DNA of 64,000 nt from Hyphomicrobiales bacterium (lineage in GTDB: Bacteria; Pseudomonadota; Alphaproteobacteria; Rhizobiales; JACESI01). The notes beneath the pieces are model-generated. The model ran no database searches. It was given only the letters and a program-made list of their open reading frames with translations, and had not been told where the DNA came from. A program made the position numbers and the translations under genes. The DNA is taken from NCBI GenBank assembly GCA_039973685.1, contig JBDWKL010000019.1:29676-93675 (forward strand), given 5' to 3'. Below are positions 9,091 through 18,515 of this stretch, one piece after another. The stretch's first letter is position 1. Every line of letters starts with the position of its first letter.

Positions 9091-9915
9091 ATGACATTTG
9101 AGGTATCAACCTGGGGGGCGCGCGGGTCGGTAACTGTTGGTAAGAGTGAACCGAGCATTGTTGGGGCAAACACCACCTCCATCATGGTAAGAAGTTGCGA
9201 CCGTGTCATCATCATTGACGCAGGCAGCGGCATAATACCTCTTGGAGAGTATTTATTGACGCAAGACGTGCGCAAAATTGATCTGCTTTTTACGCATTTC
9301 CATTTTGATCACATTAGTGGCCTTCCATTTTTCGCCCCATTATTGAATCCAGAATTCAAAACAACCATATGGTCAGCAGGCTCTGAAAAGCATGGCAGTA
9401 CGCTTGATGTTTTGCATGCATTCTTAAGCCGTCCGTTTTTCCCTATTTCCATGGATATTTTCAAAAACACGGCATCATATGAGACTTTCAGCAAAGGCGA
9501 TGTTTTGCAGATAGGCGAGCGCGTTTCAGTGCAAACGTCAGCTGTTAATCATCCTGGTGGGTGTACCGCTTATCGTGTGAACAAAGACAATGGCAAGAGC
9601 TTCGCATTTACCGGCGACTTTGAACATGATGACGGTGAAAAAGATGCGACCCTTGTGGACTTTCTATCAGGTGCTGGGCTGGTCTTTGCAGATTCAACTT
9701 ATGCCCCTCATGACTATGAGCAGCATCGCGGGTTTGGACATACTCATTGGGGCAAGGCTGGTGAGATTTGCGAAGCAGCCAATGTGCAAAAATGGCGTTT
9801 GTTTCATCACATGTATTCACGCACCGACGCTGAGCTGCTTCAAATTGAAAAAGATGCAAAAGCGCGCTTCCCAAATTGTGGCCTTGCTCGAGAAGGCGAT
9901 GTCTTTAAGCTTTAG
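9091..9915 (+). CDS. MBL-fold metallo-hydrolase
   Basis: A 274-residue metallo-beta-lactamase-fold protein without a signal peptide. The metal-binding motif HFHFDH is at residues 69-74, preceded by the WGARGSVTVG and GANTTS blocks typical of the subgroup with a GGNTSCV-like loop. Further ligands are likely in NHPGG and TGDFEHDD. Members hydrolyse phosphodiesters or cyclic nucleotides, or are uncharacterised; the substrate is unknown here. I prefer ATG at 9091 over the TTG two codons upstream. It is a single gene with no clear operon partner. Confidence 0.85.
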   Translation: MTFEVSTWGARGSVTVGKSEPSIVGANTTSIMVRSCDRVIIIDAGSGIIPLGEYLLTQDVRKIDLLFTHFHFDHISGLPFFAPLLNPEFKTTIWSAGSEKHGSTLDVLHAFLSRPFFPISMDIFKNTASYETFSKGDVLQIGERVSVQTSAVNHPGGCTAYRVNKDNGKSFAFTGDFEHDDGEKDATLVDFLSGAGLVFADSTYAPHDYEQHRGFGHTHWGKAGEICEAANVQKWRLFHHMYSRTDAELLQIEKDAKARFPNCGLAREGDVFKL

Positions 9916-10020
9916 GGCTGTGTCCGCTGCATCCATGTTCCGTAAACCGCTCTTTGCTATCCTTGTTGTCAGATGATTCGCCCCGCACACGGCGAATGAC
10001 CGACGGAGCATGTGAACTGT

Positions 10021-10740
10021 ATGGCGAAGAAGCCGAAAATTGCTGAAACCGATCTCTACCAGCCCGTGAAGACGTTGCTGGAAGGGCAGGGTTATGAGGT
10101 TAAAGGCGAAGTGGCTGCTGCTGATATCGTTGCGATACGAGGCGAAGAAGATCCGATTATTGTTGAGTTGAAAACAGCTTTCTCGCTCACACTCTTTCAC
10201 CAAGCGATCGAGCGCCAAAGTCTTTCTGACCATGTTTATATCGCGGTCCCGCGTGGCACGAACAAAGCTTATTTGAAGAGTTTAAAGCGCAACAAAACGT
10301 TGTGCCGACGGCTTGGTCTTGGCTTGATGACCGTGCGGTTGAAAGATGGTTTTGTTGAAACCCATCTTGATCCCGAACCCTATAAGCCGCGCCCTTCGAA
10401 GGTCAAAAAAGGGCGCTTACTGCGAGAGTTTTCACGCCGTGTGGGTGATCCCAACAAAGGCGGCGCTGCTCGAACAACCATTATGACAGCTTACCGTCAA
10501 GATGCGCTTCGATGTTTGGGGGCTTTGGATCAAAACGGTCCAACGAAAGCAGCCGAGGTTGCCAAAATGACCGCTGTTGAGACGGCGCGGCGTATTATGG
10601 CTGATGATCATTATGGTTGGTTTGAGCGGGTAGATCGTGGTGTTTATGCACTCACGCCAAAGGGCAAAGAAGCTGTTAAAACCTATGCTTCAGATTTGAC
10701 CGAGCTAACAAGGGCAATTGCACAAGCGCCTGCTGCCTAG
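10021..10740 (+). CDS. DUF2161 family protein, PD-(D/E)XK nuclease fold
   Basis: A 239-residue protein beginning MAKKPKIAETDLYQPVK, typical of DUF2161. The nuclease-like core shows D35 in AADIVAIRG and E49-x-K51 in IIVELK, the spacing expected of a PD-(D/E)XK active site. A C-terminal winged-helix-like part (GPTKAAEVAKMT to YALTPKGKEAV) may bind DNA. ATG at 10021 is chosen from the conserved family start; GTG at 10012 is possible. A DNA repair or restriction-like role is plausible but unproven. The last four bases (CTAG) are shared with the stop of the convergent gene. Confidence 0.8.
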   Translation: MAKKPKIAETDLYQPVKTLLEGQGYEVKGEVAAADIVAIRGEEDPIIVELKTAFSLTLFHQAIERQSLSDHVYIAVPRGTNKAYLKSLKRNKTLCRRLGLGLMTVRLKDGFVETHLDPEPYKPRPSKVKKGRLLREFSRRVGDPNKGGAARTTIMTAYRQDALRCLGALDQNGPTKAAEVAKMTAVETARRIMADDHYGWFERVDRGVYALTPKGKEAVKTYASDLTELTRAIAQAPAA

Positions 10741-11615
10741 CGAACAGATTTGGCGGCTTGTTTACCTGCATCAAATGCCGCTCGCTTTTGGGCAAGCTCT
10801 TCTGGGCTCAATTTTTCTGGATTAGAATAATCCTCTTTCCAAGTATGGTCGCGAGACCAGACTTGTGAATTGTTCACGGTTCCAGGGCTGGTTGCTTGAT
10901 CTAGCAAGTTTAAAGCAAGCGCTAAGGTTTCTTTTTGAGACGCTTCATCGTGCGGTTTGCCCGCGCCATTGCCGAGCGGAAAATCAGAGAAAACAAATCG
11001 TGGTGCGCCCGCACTTTCAACAATATCTTTCGCGCAACCCATCACCACAGTCGGCATGCCTGCTTCTTCCAGATACCGAGCTGCAAGCGTTGCGCTTTGA
11101 TGGCAAACTGGGCAGTTGGGAACGATAATTGCGGCGTCTGCTTGATCACGCTTGAGCGCCTCAAGCAGGAGTACCGCATCGTCTTCAATTGTTGCTCGTT
11201 GTGATCGGTTTGTTGGTAGGCCGTGAAAATGCTTTGTGACCCCACCAATCAAACCATCGTTCGCCGCTTGCTTTAAAGTATTCAAAGGTAGCCAAGCTTG
11301 TTCGTCTGTTGCAGGGCTGTGCTTGCGGTCATAGGCAATATGAGAGATGCCTGTTTTAGGCGCATCTTCAACAGGAGCTAGGTACGGCGTATAAAATTTT
11401 GCGCCACCATTATAAGGAGCGTTCGGGCCTTGATCCCCTTTTGCAGGATCAAAAAGAGCGGCTGTCGTTACCAGTGCAACCTTGGTTTTTGACAATGGTT
11501 TTTGTAATCGCGTGAATGGGATGTCGGAATTTTTCGCCCATACATACGGCGCGTCATAGCCGAGCGCTAAATAATAGGCGCGGGTGCGATCAATATACCG
11601 AAGTGGATCTGTCAT
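10737..11615 (-). CDS. Glycine/betaine/sarcosine reductase B (GrdB)-like protein
   Basis: A 292-residue protein related to the selenoprotein B family of glycine reductases. It keeps the GGVTKHFHGLPTNRS region and the redox-like motif CPVC at residues 168-171, but has cysteine rather than selenocysteine and no Grd partner genes nearby. Aerobic alphaproteobacteria often carry such cysteine homologues with unknown function, perhaps a thiol-based reductase or racemase-like enzyme. It stands alone on the minus strand and ends tail-to-tail with the DUF2161 gene. Confidence 0.75.
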   Translation of the reverse strand: MTDPLRYIDRTRAYYLALGYDAPYVWAKNSDIPFTRLQKPLSKTKVALVTTAALFDPAKGDQGPNAPYNGGAKFYTPYLAPVEDAPKTGISHIAYDRKHSPATDEQAWLPLNTLKQAANDGLIGGVTKHFHGLPTNRSQRATIEDDAVLLLEALKRDQADAAIIVPNCPVCHQSATLAARYLEEAGMPTVVMGCAKDIVESAGAPRFVFSDFPLGNGAGKPHDEASQKETLALALNLLDQATSPGTVNNSQVWSRDHTWKEDYSNPEKLSPEELAQKRAAFDAGKQAAKSVR

Positions 11616-11652
11616 ACTTCGACTTTAAAGAAAGAGCGATCTAGCGGCAATG

Positions 11653-13170
11653 TTATCTTGGCTTGTATAAATTATCAGAAAAATTGCCAAGCGCTTTCAT
11701 GCGCGGGCGATAGATGCAACCATCAATCACTTCTAACCGTCCAACGCGGTTGAGGGTGTGGATTTTACGCCCTGGCCATTCTGGTCCACCAGGTTGAATA
11801 ACCGTATCGATGCGTTGGTCAAAGCCTTCGTCATCTAACTGCGTCACCTCAGCCAATCCTAATGCGGCACCATAGCCTGCTTCACAATCTTGAACAGGCC
11901 GCCAAAGTTTGTCGTTTTTAATCACCATATTGCCTGCAGGGCGGGCAGATTTATGGTCGATCAAAACGGGGTTTTGTGGGTGTGCTGTCCATGGGCCAAG
12001 CGGGTTGTCTGCTTTATAAATGCATAGGGTATCTGAATATCCGCCAAGCCCTTCGCGCTCAACAACAAACATCCACCATGCTCCGTTGAACTCAATAATC
12101 GTAGCATCCGCAGCTTCAAGCCCGCTCAACAACGTTTCGTGCCGTTCCCATTTTAGCGGAAAGTCCGTTGCACGGTAAACCGCGACATCGTTGTTGTTTG
12201 AACTTTCAGGGATCATCCAAATATCACCCTGCCATTTGAACATGAAGGGATAGGATAAATGCCACGGTTCTTCCAACACAGGCTCAGTTGGCCCCGGATT
12301 GCCGTTTTCATCAAAGCGGATAACGGCCAAAGTGCCTTTGCCGACATGATGATCGAGCATTTCAAAAAACAAGTAATCACGACCCTCATGATTGAATAAA
12401 ACAGGGTCAGCATAAAAGTGATTGTAAGGGTGATCGATAAGTTGCCACGGTGCCCCAGTAAGGTTCTTATTCTCTAAAACACCATTGCCATCAATAAACC
12501 GATAGCCAATGCGCCAATGGCCAGAATAGCAACACAGCTGATAGATTTCACGAATGATGTAGTTCGCGACATTTTTAGCAAGGTGCTTTGAATGGTGAAT
12601 AGAGGACAAAGGGGTGAAATATTGAAACGGCGTGATCGTCGTTTCATCTTCTAAGCCTTGCAAAACACGTTTTAGCAACATGATAAATCGTGAATAAACG
12701 GCTTCCAATGCCCCGCTCAACCCTTGTGCAGCTTCGAGTGAGGGCGTGCCGCTTGCAATGGTTTTATGGTTCGTCAAATCATCAATTGTCATCAATGGTG
12801 CGCCTTTGGAAAGGAGCAAGCCTGCAAGCGCGGGCTCACCTCGTGTTCCATCATAGGAAGGAGCAAGAACGCGGGTGTTGTTATCTGGTACGAACGGGCG
12901 AGATGTAAGATCGATGATCAGGTCAGGCTTGGTTTTGCCTGCAAGCTCAAGACCGAGTTCACGCAGCGTCCGTCTTTCGCAACTGTTTTCTCGGTTACGA
13001 AACACGATCATTTTTTCAAGCGTCAAGAGCGTTTGTAGCCCAGAGCGCTTTTCGGCGCGTGGCGCAATGTGGAGATAGAGCGAATGATCGCCCATGCTGT
13101 GAATAGCGCGGACGAGGTGTTTCAACCAATCGCGCAACTGATGGCCTTCGAGGCGAATATGGATGATCAT
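11653..13170 (-). CDS. Propeller-domain sugar transferase-like protein (GINT1 N-terminal type)
   Basis: A 505-residue protein with two parts. The first 190 residues resemble a degenerate formyltransferase-like fold (LIIDLTSRPFVPD). Residues 210-490 form a five-bladed propeller of the GH43/glucosamine-inositolphosphorylceramide-transferase N-terminal type, with blade motifs such as FYADPVLF, DYLFFE, SYPFMF, WMIPES and SARPAGN. Its place behind a GT4 and a polymerase, with four-base ATGA overlaps, argues for a step in exopolysaccharide or glycan assembly. The exact reaction is unknown. Confidence 0.7.
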   Translation of the reverse strand: MIIHIRLEGHQLRDWLKHLVRAIHSMGDHSLYLHIAPRAEKRSGLQTLLTLEKMIVFRNRENSCERRTLRELGLELAGKTKPDLIIDLTSRPFVPDNNTRVLAPSYDGTRGEPALAGLLLSKGAPLMTIDDLTNHKTIASGTPSLEAAQGLSGALEAVYSRFIMLLKRVLQGLEDETTITPFQYFTPLSSIHHSKHLAKNVANYIIREIYQLCCYSGHWRIGYRFIDGNGVLENKNLTGAPWQLIDHPYNHFYADPVLFNHEGRDYLFFEMLDHHVGKGTLAVIRFDENGNPGPTEPVLEEPWHLSYPFMFKWQGDIWMIPESSNNNDVAVYRATDFPLKWERHETLLSGLEAADATIIEFNGAWWMFVVEREGLGGYSDTLCIYKADNPLGPWTAHPQNPVLIDHKSARPAGNMVIKNDKLWRPVQDCEAGYGAALGLAEVTQLDDEGFDQRIDTVIQPGGPEWPGRKIHTLNRVGRLEVIDGCIYRPRMKALGNFSDNLYKPR

Positions 13171-14279
13171 GATGCAACCTCGCCTATTGCTAGTTTTTCA
13201 TAAACATCGACCATATGGTTCATTGAATACTTGCTTTTCAATTGTTGTCCATGAAAGCTCAACCGTGCAGATAGCGCGTCATCAGTGAGAATAGTGTTTA
13301 CCGCCTCGGCAAAGGCAGCTTGATTTGTAACATCAACAAATTGTGCCGCAGCGTCTCCGTCTATATCAAGCACTTCACGCAGAACTGGTAAATCATTTGC
13401 AACGATTGGAATGCCTGCTTGTCCAGCTTCAACTGCCGCAAGACCAAAGGTTTCAGCTCGTGATGGGAAGACGAAAAGGTCTAACGTCTTTAAAACGTCA
13501 CCGATATTGGTTTGGCTCACTTCGCCAATGAAGTGGGTTCGCTCGCTTGCTTGTAGCTCGCCAACAAGACCTTTGAGGCGTTCTTCGTCTGGTCCTTGAC
13601 CTGCAATCAACAAATGCCAATCAGGCTTATCTTCGAGCAACTTGATTGCGCAATCAATCTGTTTGGCTTCATTCAACCGTGCGACAGTGCCGAGCAAAGG
13701 AACATCTGTAGGAATACCGTATTTGGCACGCGCTTGGTCTTTAGTAAGGGTTGTTGTCTTTTCTTCAAAGCCATGAGGAACCAGCACGATTTTCTTCGTG
13801 TAGCGGTTTGGGAAAACGGAGTAGTCTTTTAGCAAGTCATGTGAGTTCACGGTGATCGCTTGATAAAGGCCTGAAAGCCCCATCAGTAAATCAGCATAGC
13901 GTAGAACAGGATGAATGGTTTCGCGCGCTGACACCTGATTAGCGACGATGAGAGGAACACCAGCAAGCTTTGCAGCAGGTGCGCCAACAGTATTGCCGAA
14001 ATGTTGGAAGGTGAACACCACGTCAGGTTTCACAGCTTTAATATCGGCTACCAGTTTTTTGAAAAACCCAAACATTTGAAGCGGACCACTGGGGCGCTCT
14101 TGGCAACAAATTGTTGTGTTTTCTTGCCCATCGAACCCATCGGTTTTGCGATAGAAAAACAAGTGATGCACATCATGGCCGCGCGCTGTGAGCTCTTTGC
14201 CAAGCAACCGTGATATTTCTTGTGCACCGGCATTTTCAGCCTGTGTTTGGACGAATAAGATACGTTTTGAGACTGTCAT
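13167..14279 (-). CDS. Glycosyltransferase family 4
   Basis: A 370-residue GT-B retaining glycosyltransferase. The C-terminal domain shows LLGTVARLNEAKQ, the diphosphate-binding HLLIAGQGPDEERL and the EX7E motif in RAETFGLAAVEAG (about residues 265-277). The N-terminal domain has the usual receptor Rossmann pattern. It probably adds a sugar from a nucleotide donor to a lipid-linked glycan on the cytoplasmic side. It overlaps both neighbours by four bases, so the three genes form a coupled operon. Confidence 0.88.
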   Translation of the reverse strand: MTVSKRILFVQTQAENAGAQEISRLLGKELTARGHDVHHLFFYRKTDGFDGQENTTICCQERPSGPLQMFGFFKKLVADIKAVKPDVVFTFQHFGNTVGAPAAKLAGVPLIVANQVSARETIHPVLRYADLLMGLSGLYQAITVNSHDLLKDYSVFPNRYTKKIVLVPHGFEEKTTTLTKDQARAKYGIPTDVPLLGTVARLNEAKQIDCAIKLLEDKPDWHLLIAGQGPDEERLKGLVGELQASERTHFIGEVSQTNIGDVLKTLDLFVFPSRAETFGLAAVEAGQAGIPIVANDLPVLREVLDIDGDAAAQFVDVTNQAAFAEAVNTILTDDALSARLSFHGQQLKSKYSMNHMVDVYEKLAIGEVAS

Positions 14280-15826
14280 CTAAAGACGCCCCCAGCTTTG
14301 CAATAAGCACCCAAGATCATCCCGTTAAAGGCCATGATGAAACCAAAGGCGAGCGGTGAAAACAGGGCTTCTTCCTGAAAAACTCCATTTGCCAAGATCA
14401 CAAGCAACATAAAACCTGCAACAAGATGAACCGATTGACCTGTTTTTGCGCCAACTTGAACCGTCTTCCAAGCAAACCAACCGCAAATACCAAGATATAA
14501 AAACGCCCCAAAACCGAGTTGATAAAGGAGCACTCCGACCGCGCTTTCAATGGCTATTGGTGTGCGTCCTGCTGCTTGATAAGCACTCCAGTCAAGTTCG
14601 GCAAAGTTGGTGGCAAGGTTGCCGCCAGTGCCAATGCCGCGTCCAATTGGGAATTCAAAGAAGTTATAAACACCGCCCATAAAGCCGAGCACATGATAGT
14701 CGCCAATGGACAGTCCAACAATCACACCAAGGCATATGTAGGCGAAAACGGCGGCTAGCAAGCTGAAGAACGCAAATCGATGTCCAAAAAGCTGGGCGGC
14801 AATCCAAGCAAAAGAGACCAGAACAAGCAGAATGATAGGACCTTTGGCATTTGTGAAAATGAGCAATGGTAATAGCAATGCCGCCAGAATGAACTTTCCG
14901 CGGTACAGGGAGAATGCGAGGAAAAAACCGATGATATAGGCAAAGCTGATTGGGTGAAGGTTTGGTCCTAAAAGGCGTCGAATAGAGATTTTTAAATCAG
15001 CCAATAGGGGGGTGTTGAAAAGGTCGACGGTGAAAACATCGAAGATTGATTTAACGACAATCCCGCGCTCCCTCGCATCACGATCCCAGATGAGTGAATT
15101 ACGGCCGTCAATGAAGGTTAGATTCCAAAAAGATTCACCGTTTATCAGGCGGTTCCACTCGTTGACGAAGAACAGTTCAACATAACCGATAAGAATGATC
15201 GCCAAGGTTATCATGGTCATGACAGGCGTAAATCGAGGTTTGAAGAAGCCAAATATGATCAGACAGACGTGGAACAACATAACGGCTGTTGCAACACTCC
15301 TAAGGTAGATCACAGCACCCAATGGATTTTGGACAAAGCCGATTAGAAAATACACGCCGATAATGCCGAGCAGAATAAAAACAACATTCGAAAGGCGGTC
15401 AAGCTCGCTGTTTTGCCCCTTAAAATGGAACAGATACATCAAGACAGAAATACCCCATGTGCCGCACAAAATTAAGAAGTTATAGCCGCGAACAATGTTG
15501 AAGCTCGTCGTGGTGTCGATGGAAGGTGAGACCAACGCTACAAAGGTGTTTTGGAAAATCATCGCGATTAGCACAGCAATTAATGCTGTTTCGGGCATCC
15601 AGCGGGCCATTGCGGCAATCAAAATGATGGTCATTCCGATTGCGAATATTGGGCTGACGATGTGACCCGAAACAGCAGTAGCAATAACGATCGTGCCGCA
15701 CAACAATCCGAGGAAAGCGCGGACGAGGTCGCCAGAACTATCAAGCGGGTTTTGGGCGCTTGCTAGATGATAGTTATTTGGAGGTGAGAAAGCGGATTTG
15801 CTCAATTCTTTTATCCAATTGCGCAA
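14276..15826 (-). CDS. O-antigen ligase / Wzy polymerase-like membrane protein
   Basis: A 516-residue polytopic membrane protein with about twelve hydrophobic helices and a large periplasmic loop around residues 225-290, the layout of Wzy polymerases and O-antigen ligases (Wzy_C). Near the end the loop around GRGIGTGGNLATNFAELDW resembles the periplasmic substrate loop. It is the first gene of the minus-strand exopolysaccharide operon and diverges from the PCP/kinase-like gene. Polymerase or ligase cannot be told apart by sequence alone; a Wzy-dependent capsule or EPS is favoured by the divergent co-polymerase gene. Confidence 0.8.
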   Translation of the reverse strand: MRNWIKELSKSAFSPPNNYHLASAQNPLDSSGDLVRAFLGLLCGTIVIATAVSGHIVSPIFAIGMTIILIAAMARWMPETALIAVLIAMIFQNTFVALVSPSIDTTTSFNIVRGYNFLILCGTWGISVLMYLFHFKGQNSELDRLSNVVFILLGIIGVYFLIGFVQNPLGAVIYLRSVATAVMLFHVCLIIFGFFKPRFTPVMTMITLAIILIGYVELFFVNEWNRLINGESFWNLTFIDGRNSLIWDRDARERGIVVKSIFDVFTVDLFNTPLLADLKISIRRLLGPNLHPISFAYIIGFFLAFSLYRGKFILAALLLPLLIFTNAKGPIILLVLVSFAWIAAQLFGHRFAFFSLLAAVFAYICLGVIVGLSIGDYHVLGFMGGVYNFFEFPIGRGIGTGGNLATNFAELDWSAYQAAGRTPIAIESAVGVLLYQLGFGAFLYLGICGWFAWKTVQVGAKTGQSVHLVAGFMLLVILANGVFQEEALFSPLAFGFIMAFNGMILGAYCKAGGVFR

Positions 15827-15953
15827 TCGGCCACAACATCCGTTAGTATTAACTGGATTTCGTTGCTTTTTTGCTAACGAAAGCTGAGACCCAAGCTCCC
15901 GTTGCTCGTATTTTGGTCATGTAAATCGGGCCTAAACTCGTGTGAGTAAAATA

Positions 15954-15968
15954 ATTAACGACGTTAAT
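15954..15968. promoter_or_regulatory. 15-bp palindrome at the divergent EPS promoter
   Basis: The sequence is ATTAACG-A-CGTTAAT. It lies between the divergent wzy-like and PCP genes and overlaps the expected -35 position of a TATAAT box at 15984-15989, so a bound protein could block or recruit polymerase there. Confidence 0.45.
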
Positions 15969-16074
15969 CCATATTTCATTAACTATAATTTATTCTACCG
16001 ATCGTGTCAGTCGGCGTTTATCTCGAGCGCTCAAGACGACAGCTTTGACTAATAAAGGGAATGCAGAAAATCTC

Positions 16075-18387
16075 ATGAACGATTGGGGTAGTTTTGATTT
16101 AGGCAAGCATAATGAACATGCTCGCCCACAACCAAAATCTGATGCAAGCGCAACGGCGCGGCATGGGGTAGGTGCGCCTGTTGATGGCTTATTGGACCCT
16201 ATAGCTTTCCTTCGCATGATTGGGCGTAACTTTTTCAAGATCATAATCTTGACTGTGTTGCTAACCACTTTGGGTGTTGTTGCGTTCAAATTTGTTTCGT
16301 TTCCCTACACGGCAAAAGCAATCGTATTGGTTGACCCTCGCCAACAAGGGGTAAAAGTTTCAGAACAAGTGGTTGGTGATATTGGTGGTGACGCGGCTGT
16401 CTTGGAAAGTATCATTGAGATACTCAATTCCGACGGATTTTTGCGACCGCTGATAAAGCAATTGAAAGTTTCGGAAGACCCACAATATAAAAATGCTATT
16501 TCTGGCACGAGCGGTGATACTCGTTTGTTGTTGGCTGAATTCAAAAAATCATTGAAAATTCAGAGGCTTGGCGCGACTTACGTCATTGAGATTTTCTTTA
16601 CGTCCAATGATGCAGAAAAGTCCGCTTTTTATGCCAATGCTGTGGCAAAAGCTTTTGTTGAACAACAAAAAGATTTTCAAACTTCTGCAACAGCAGATGC
16701 TGCAAATTCATTGTCGGAACGATTGATTGGCTTGCGTAAAGCTCTCCAACAATCGGAAGAGGCTGTTGCGCAGTTTCGTTCGCGAAACAATATTATTAGC
16801 GTTGATAATGCCAGCACACTATTACAGCGTGAATTGCAAGAACTCAGCGCACAGGTTGCTATTGCCAAAACCGCAAGTGAAGTGGCGCGGTCGCAATATA
16901 ATCAAATCAGGAAATCAAGCCCCGGTGCATTTAATACATCAAATGCCCAAAGCGAAACGCAACAGCTACAAGCATTACAACTTCAAAAAAGCACCATCAC
17001 TCAGTCGCTCGCCCAATTAAATCTCACATTTGGTAATCGCCATCCCCGCATCGCCGCAGAGCAGAGCCGATTAAACGCTCTTGATCGTCAAATCGAAGGA
17101 GAGCGCCGTCGTCTTATCTCATCAAGTAAACAGCGCCTTGATGCTTCCGTTACTACGCTCAATGCGCTTGAAAAAGACATGGCTGCTTTGAGTTCTAAGG
17201 CAAATGCAGGCGAAGAACAGCTTGTTATTTTGAGCGAATTGGAGCGGGAAGCTTCTGCTAACCGTGCGATTTTTGAGGATTTCCTTGGTCGATTTAAGTC
17301 GGCGGAAAAGCAACAAGGATTGCAAGGTCAAGAAGCAAAAATCGCGTCACTTGCAACCCCACCCTTAAGATCGACGCGCCCTTCATTAGCACTGGTTGGT
17401 GGTGTCTGGGGGCTGTTGAGCTTTGCTTTGTCGATTTTGATTGTTGCTTCAATTGAAGCGCGGACAACGCGAGGTCACAGCGTGGATCATAACGGTGTGG
17501 ATTATGAAAGAGCAGGGGCTGGAGACGGTCCTTCACAAGACCCTCATTATGTCGACCCAGCTTTGGCGCCAGCGATGGCTTCTGAAACCCCACCGCCGCC
17601 GCTGGCATGGTTGAACAAACCGCGCGCGCAAAATCATCAACCTGAAATGCCTGCGCAAAATATTGAAAATACTAAGCCAACAGTCCCAGAGGCCCCGCGG
17701 ACTAATTTTGAGGCGCAAACGGGTGCGGTTGCTGAGCGACTGCAAAAAATCAACGCGCCGCATTCGACGAATCTCCAAGAAGAAGGACGGTCAAAAAAAT
17801 CGACAATCAATCCGTACACGCCAATTCTTCCTAATTTGATGGCGGCGGATTTTGCATCGCTTTTTGATATGGAGCGTGCACTTGCCTCGCACATGAAGTC
17901 ATTGCCACTGTTTAAGAAAAACAGAATGCCTCGGCTGATTCTTGTTGGCTCTTGGATGCCGCAAGAAGGTAAGAGTTTCGTTTCTCAATCAATTAGTCAC
18001 CTAGCAACCATTAACGGTGCAACGGCGGCCATTATCAAGACCCCTTATAATGGCGAAGTGGAACGTAGGGCCGGTATTGATCATGGTCTATTAGAGCGCC
18101 CATATGATTTTATTGATCCTGAGGCCATGTCTACAAATAGGCAGCAATCAATGGTTAGTTTTGCAGGCTTTAAAGCGCTGTTGAAAGCAAGTTTACAATC
18201 ATATGATGTGGTCGTTATTGATGCTGCGACCGTTCAAGAAGAAGCTGATTTTGAAGCATTAAGTAGCTTGGCAGATGCAACTTTCTTGCTGCTTGATCGC
18301 CCTCAACAAGAAGAAGTACCTCGGGTTGTTGAACGTACTATTGAGGCCGGTTTGAGCAAGGTCCAGATTTTGCTGAACCGTATTTGA
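16075..18387 (+). CDS. Polysaccharide co-polymerase (Wzz/GumC) fused to a degenerate BY-kinase domain
   Basis: A 770-residue protein of the PCP-2a type. It has membrane helices at about 52-73 and 438-462, a periplasmic Wzz region with long coiled coils (about 180-390), a Pro/Gln-rich linker and a C-terminal P-loop domain. That domain keeps the Walker A lysine in PQEGKSFVSQS (about 633) and a Walker B-like VVVIDAATV, but the usual Walker A' aspartate strand is replaced by AAIIKTPYNG and there is no C-terminal tyrosine cluster. It probably controls chain length or export without normal kinase activity. ATG at 16075 is favoured over the upstream TTG at 16045. Confidence 0.85.
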   Translation: MNDWGSFDLGKHNEHARPQPKSDASATARHGVGAPVDGLLDPIAFLRMIGRNFFKIIILTVLLTTLGVVAFKFVSFPYTAKAIVLVDPRQQGVKVSEQVVGDIGGDAAVLESIIEILNSDGFLRPLIKQLKVSEDPQYKNAISGTSGDTRLLLAEFKKSLKIQRLGATYVIEIFFTSNDAEKSAFYANAVAKAFVEQQKDFQTSATADAANSLSERLIGLRKALQQSEEAVAQFRSRNNIISVDNASTLLQRELQELSAQVAIAKTASEVARSQYNQIRKSSPGAFNTSNAQSETQQLQALQLQKSTITQSLAQLNLTFGNRHPRIAAEQSRLNALDRQIEGERRRLISSSKQRLDASVTTLNALEKDMAALSSKANAGEEQLVILSELEREASANRAIFEDFLGRFKSAEKQQGLQGQEAKIASLATPPLRSTRPSLALVGGVWGLLSFALSILIVASIEARTTRGHSVDHNGVDYERAGAGDGPSQDPHYVDPALAPAMASETPPPPLAWLNKPRAQNHQPEMPAQNIENTKPTVPEAPRTNFEAQTGAVAERLQKINAPHSTNLQEEGRSKKSTINPYTPILPNLMAADFASLFDMERALASHMKSLPLFKKNRMPRLILVGSWMPQEGKSFVSQSISHLATINGATAAIIKTPYNGEVERRAGIDHGLLERPYDFIDPEAMSTNRQQSMVSFAGFKALLKASLQSYDVVVIDAATVQEEADFEALSSLADATFLLLDRPQQEEVPRVVERTIEAGLSKVQILLNRI

Positions 18388-18515
18388 TCGCCATAATATT
18401 TACTGAATTTATGGTAACTAAAACTTCAATTAAAAGTGCAAATTTTTAGGTTTGCATCAATCATTTATTTATTCAAAAGCGATATACTGTTTCTAAGTTA
18501 AGATAGGGAAATATC

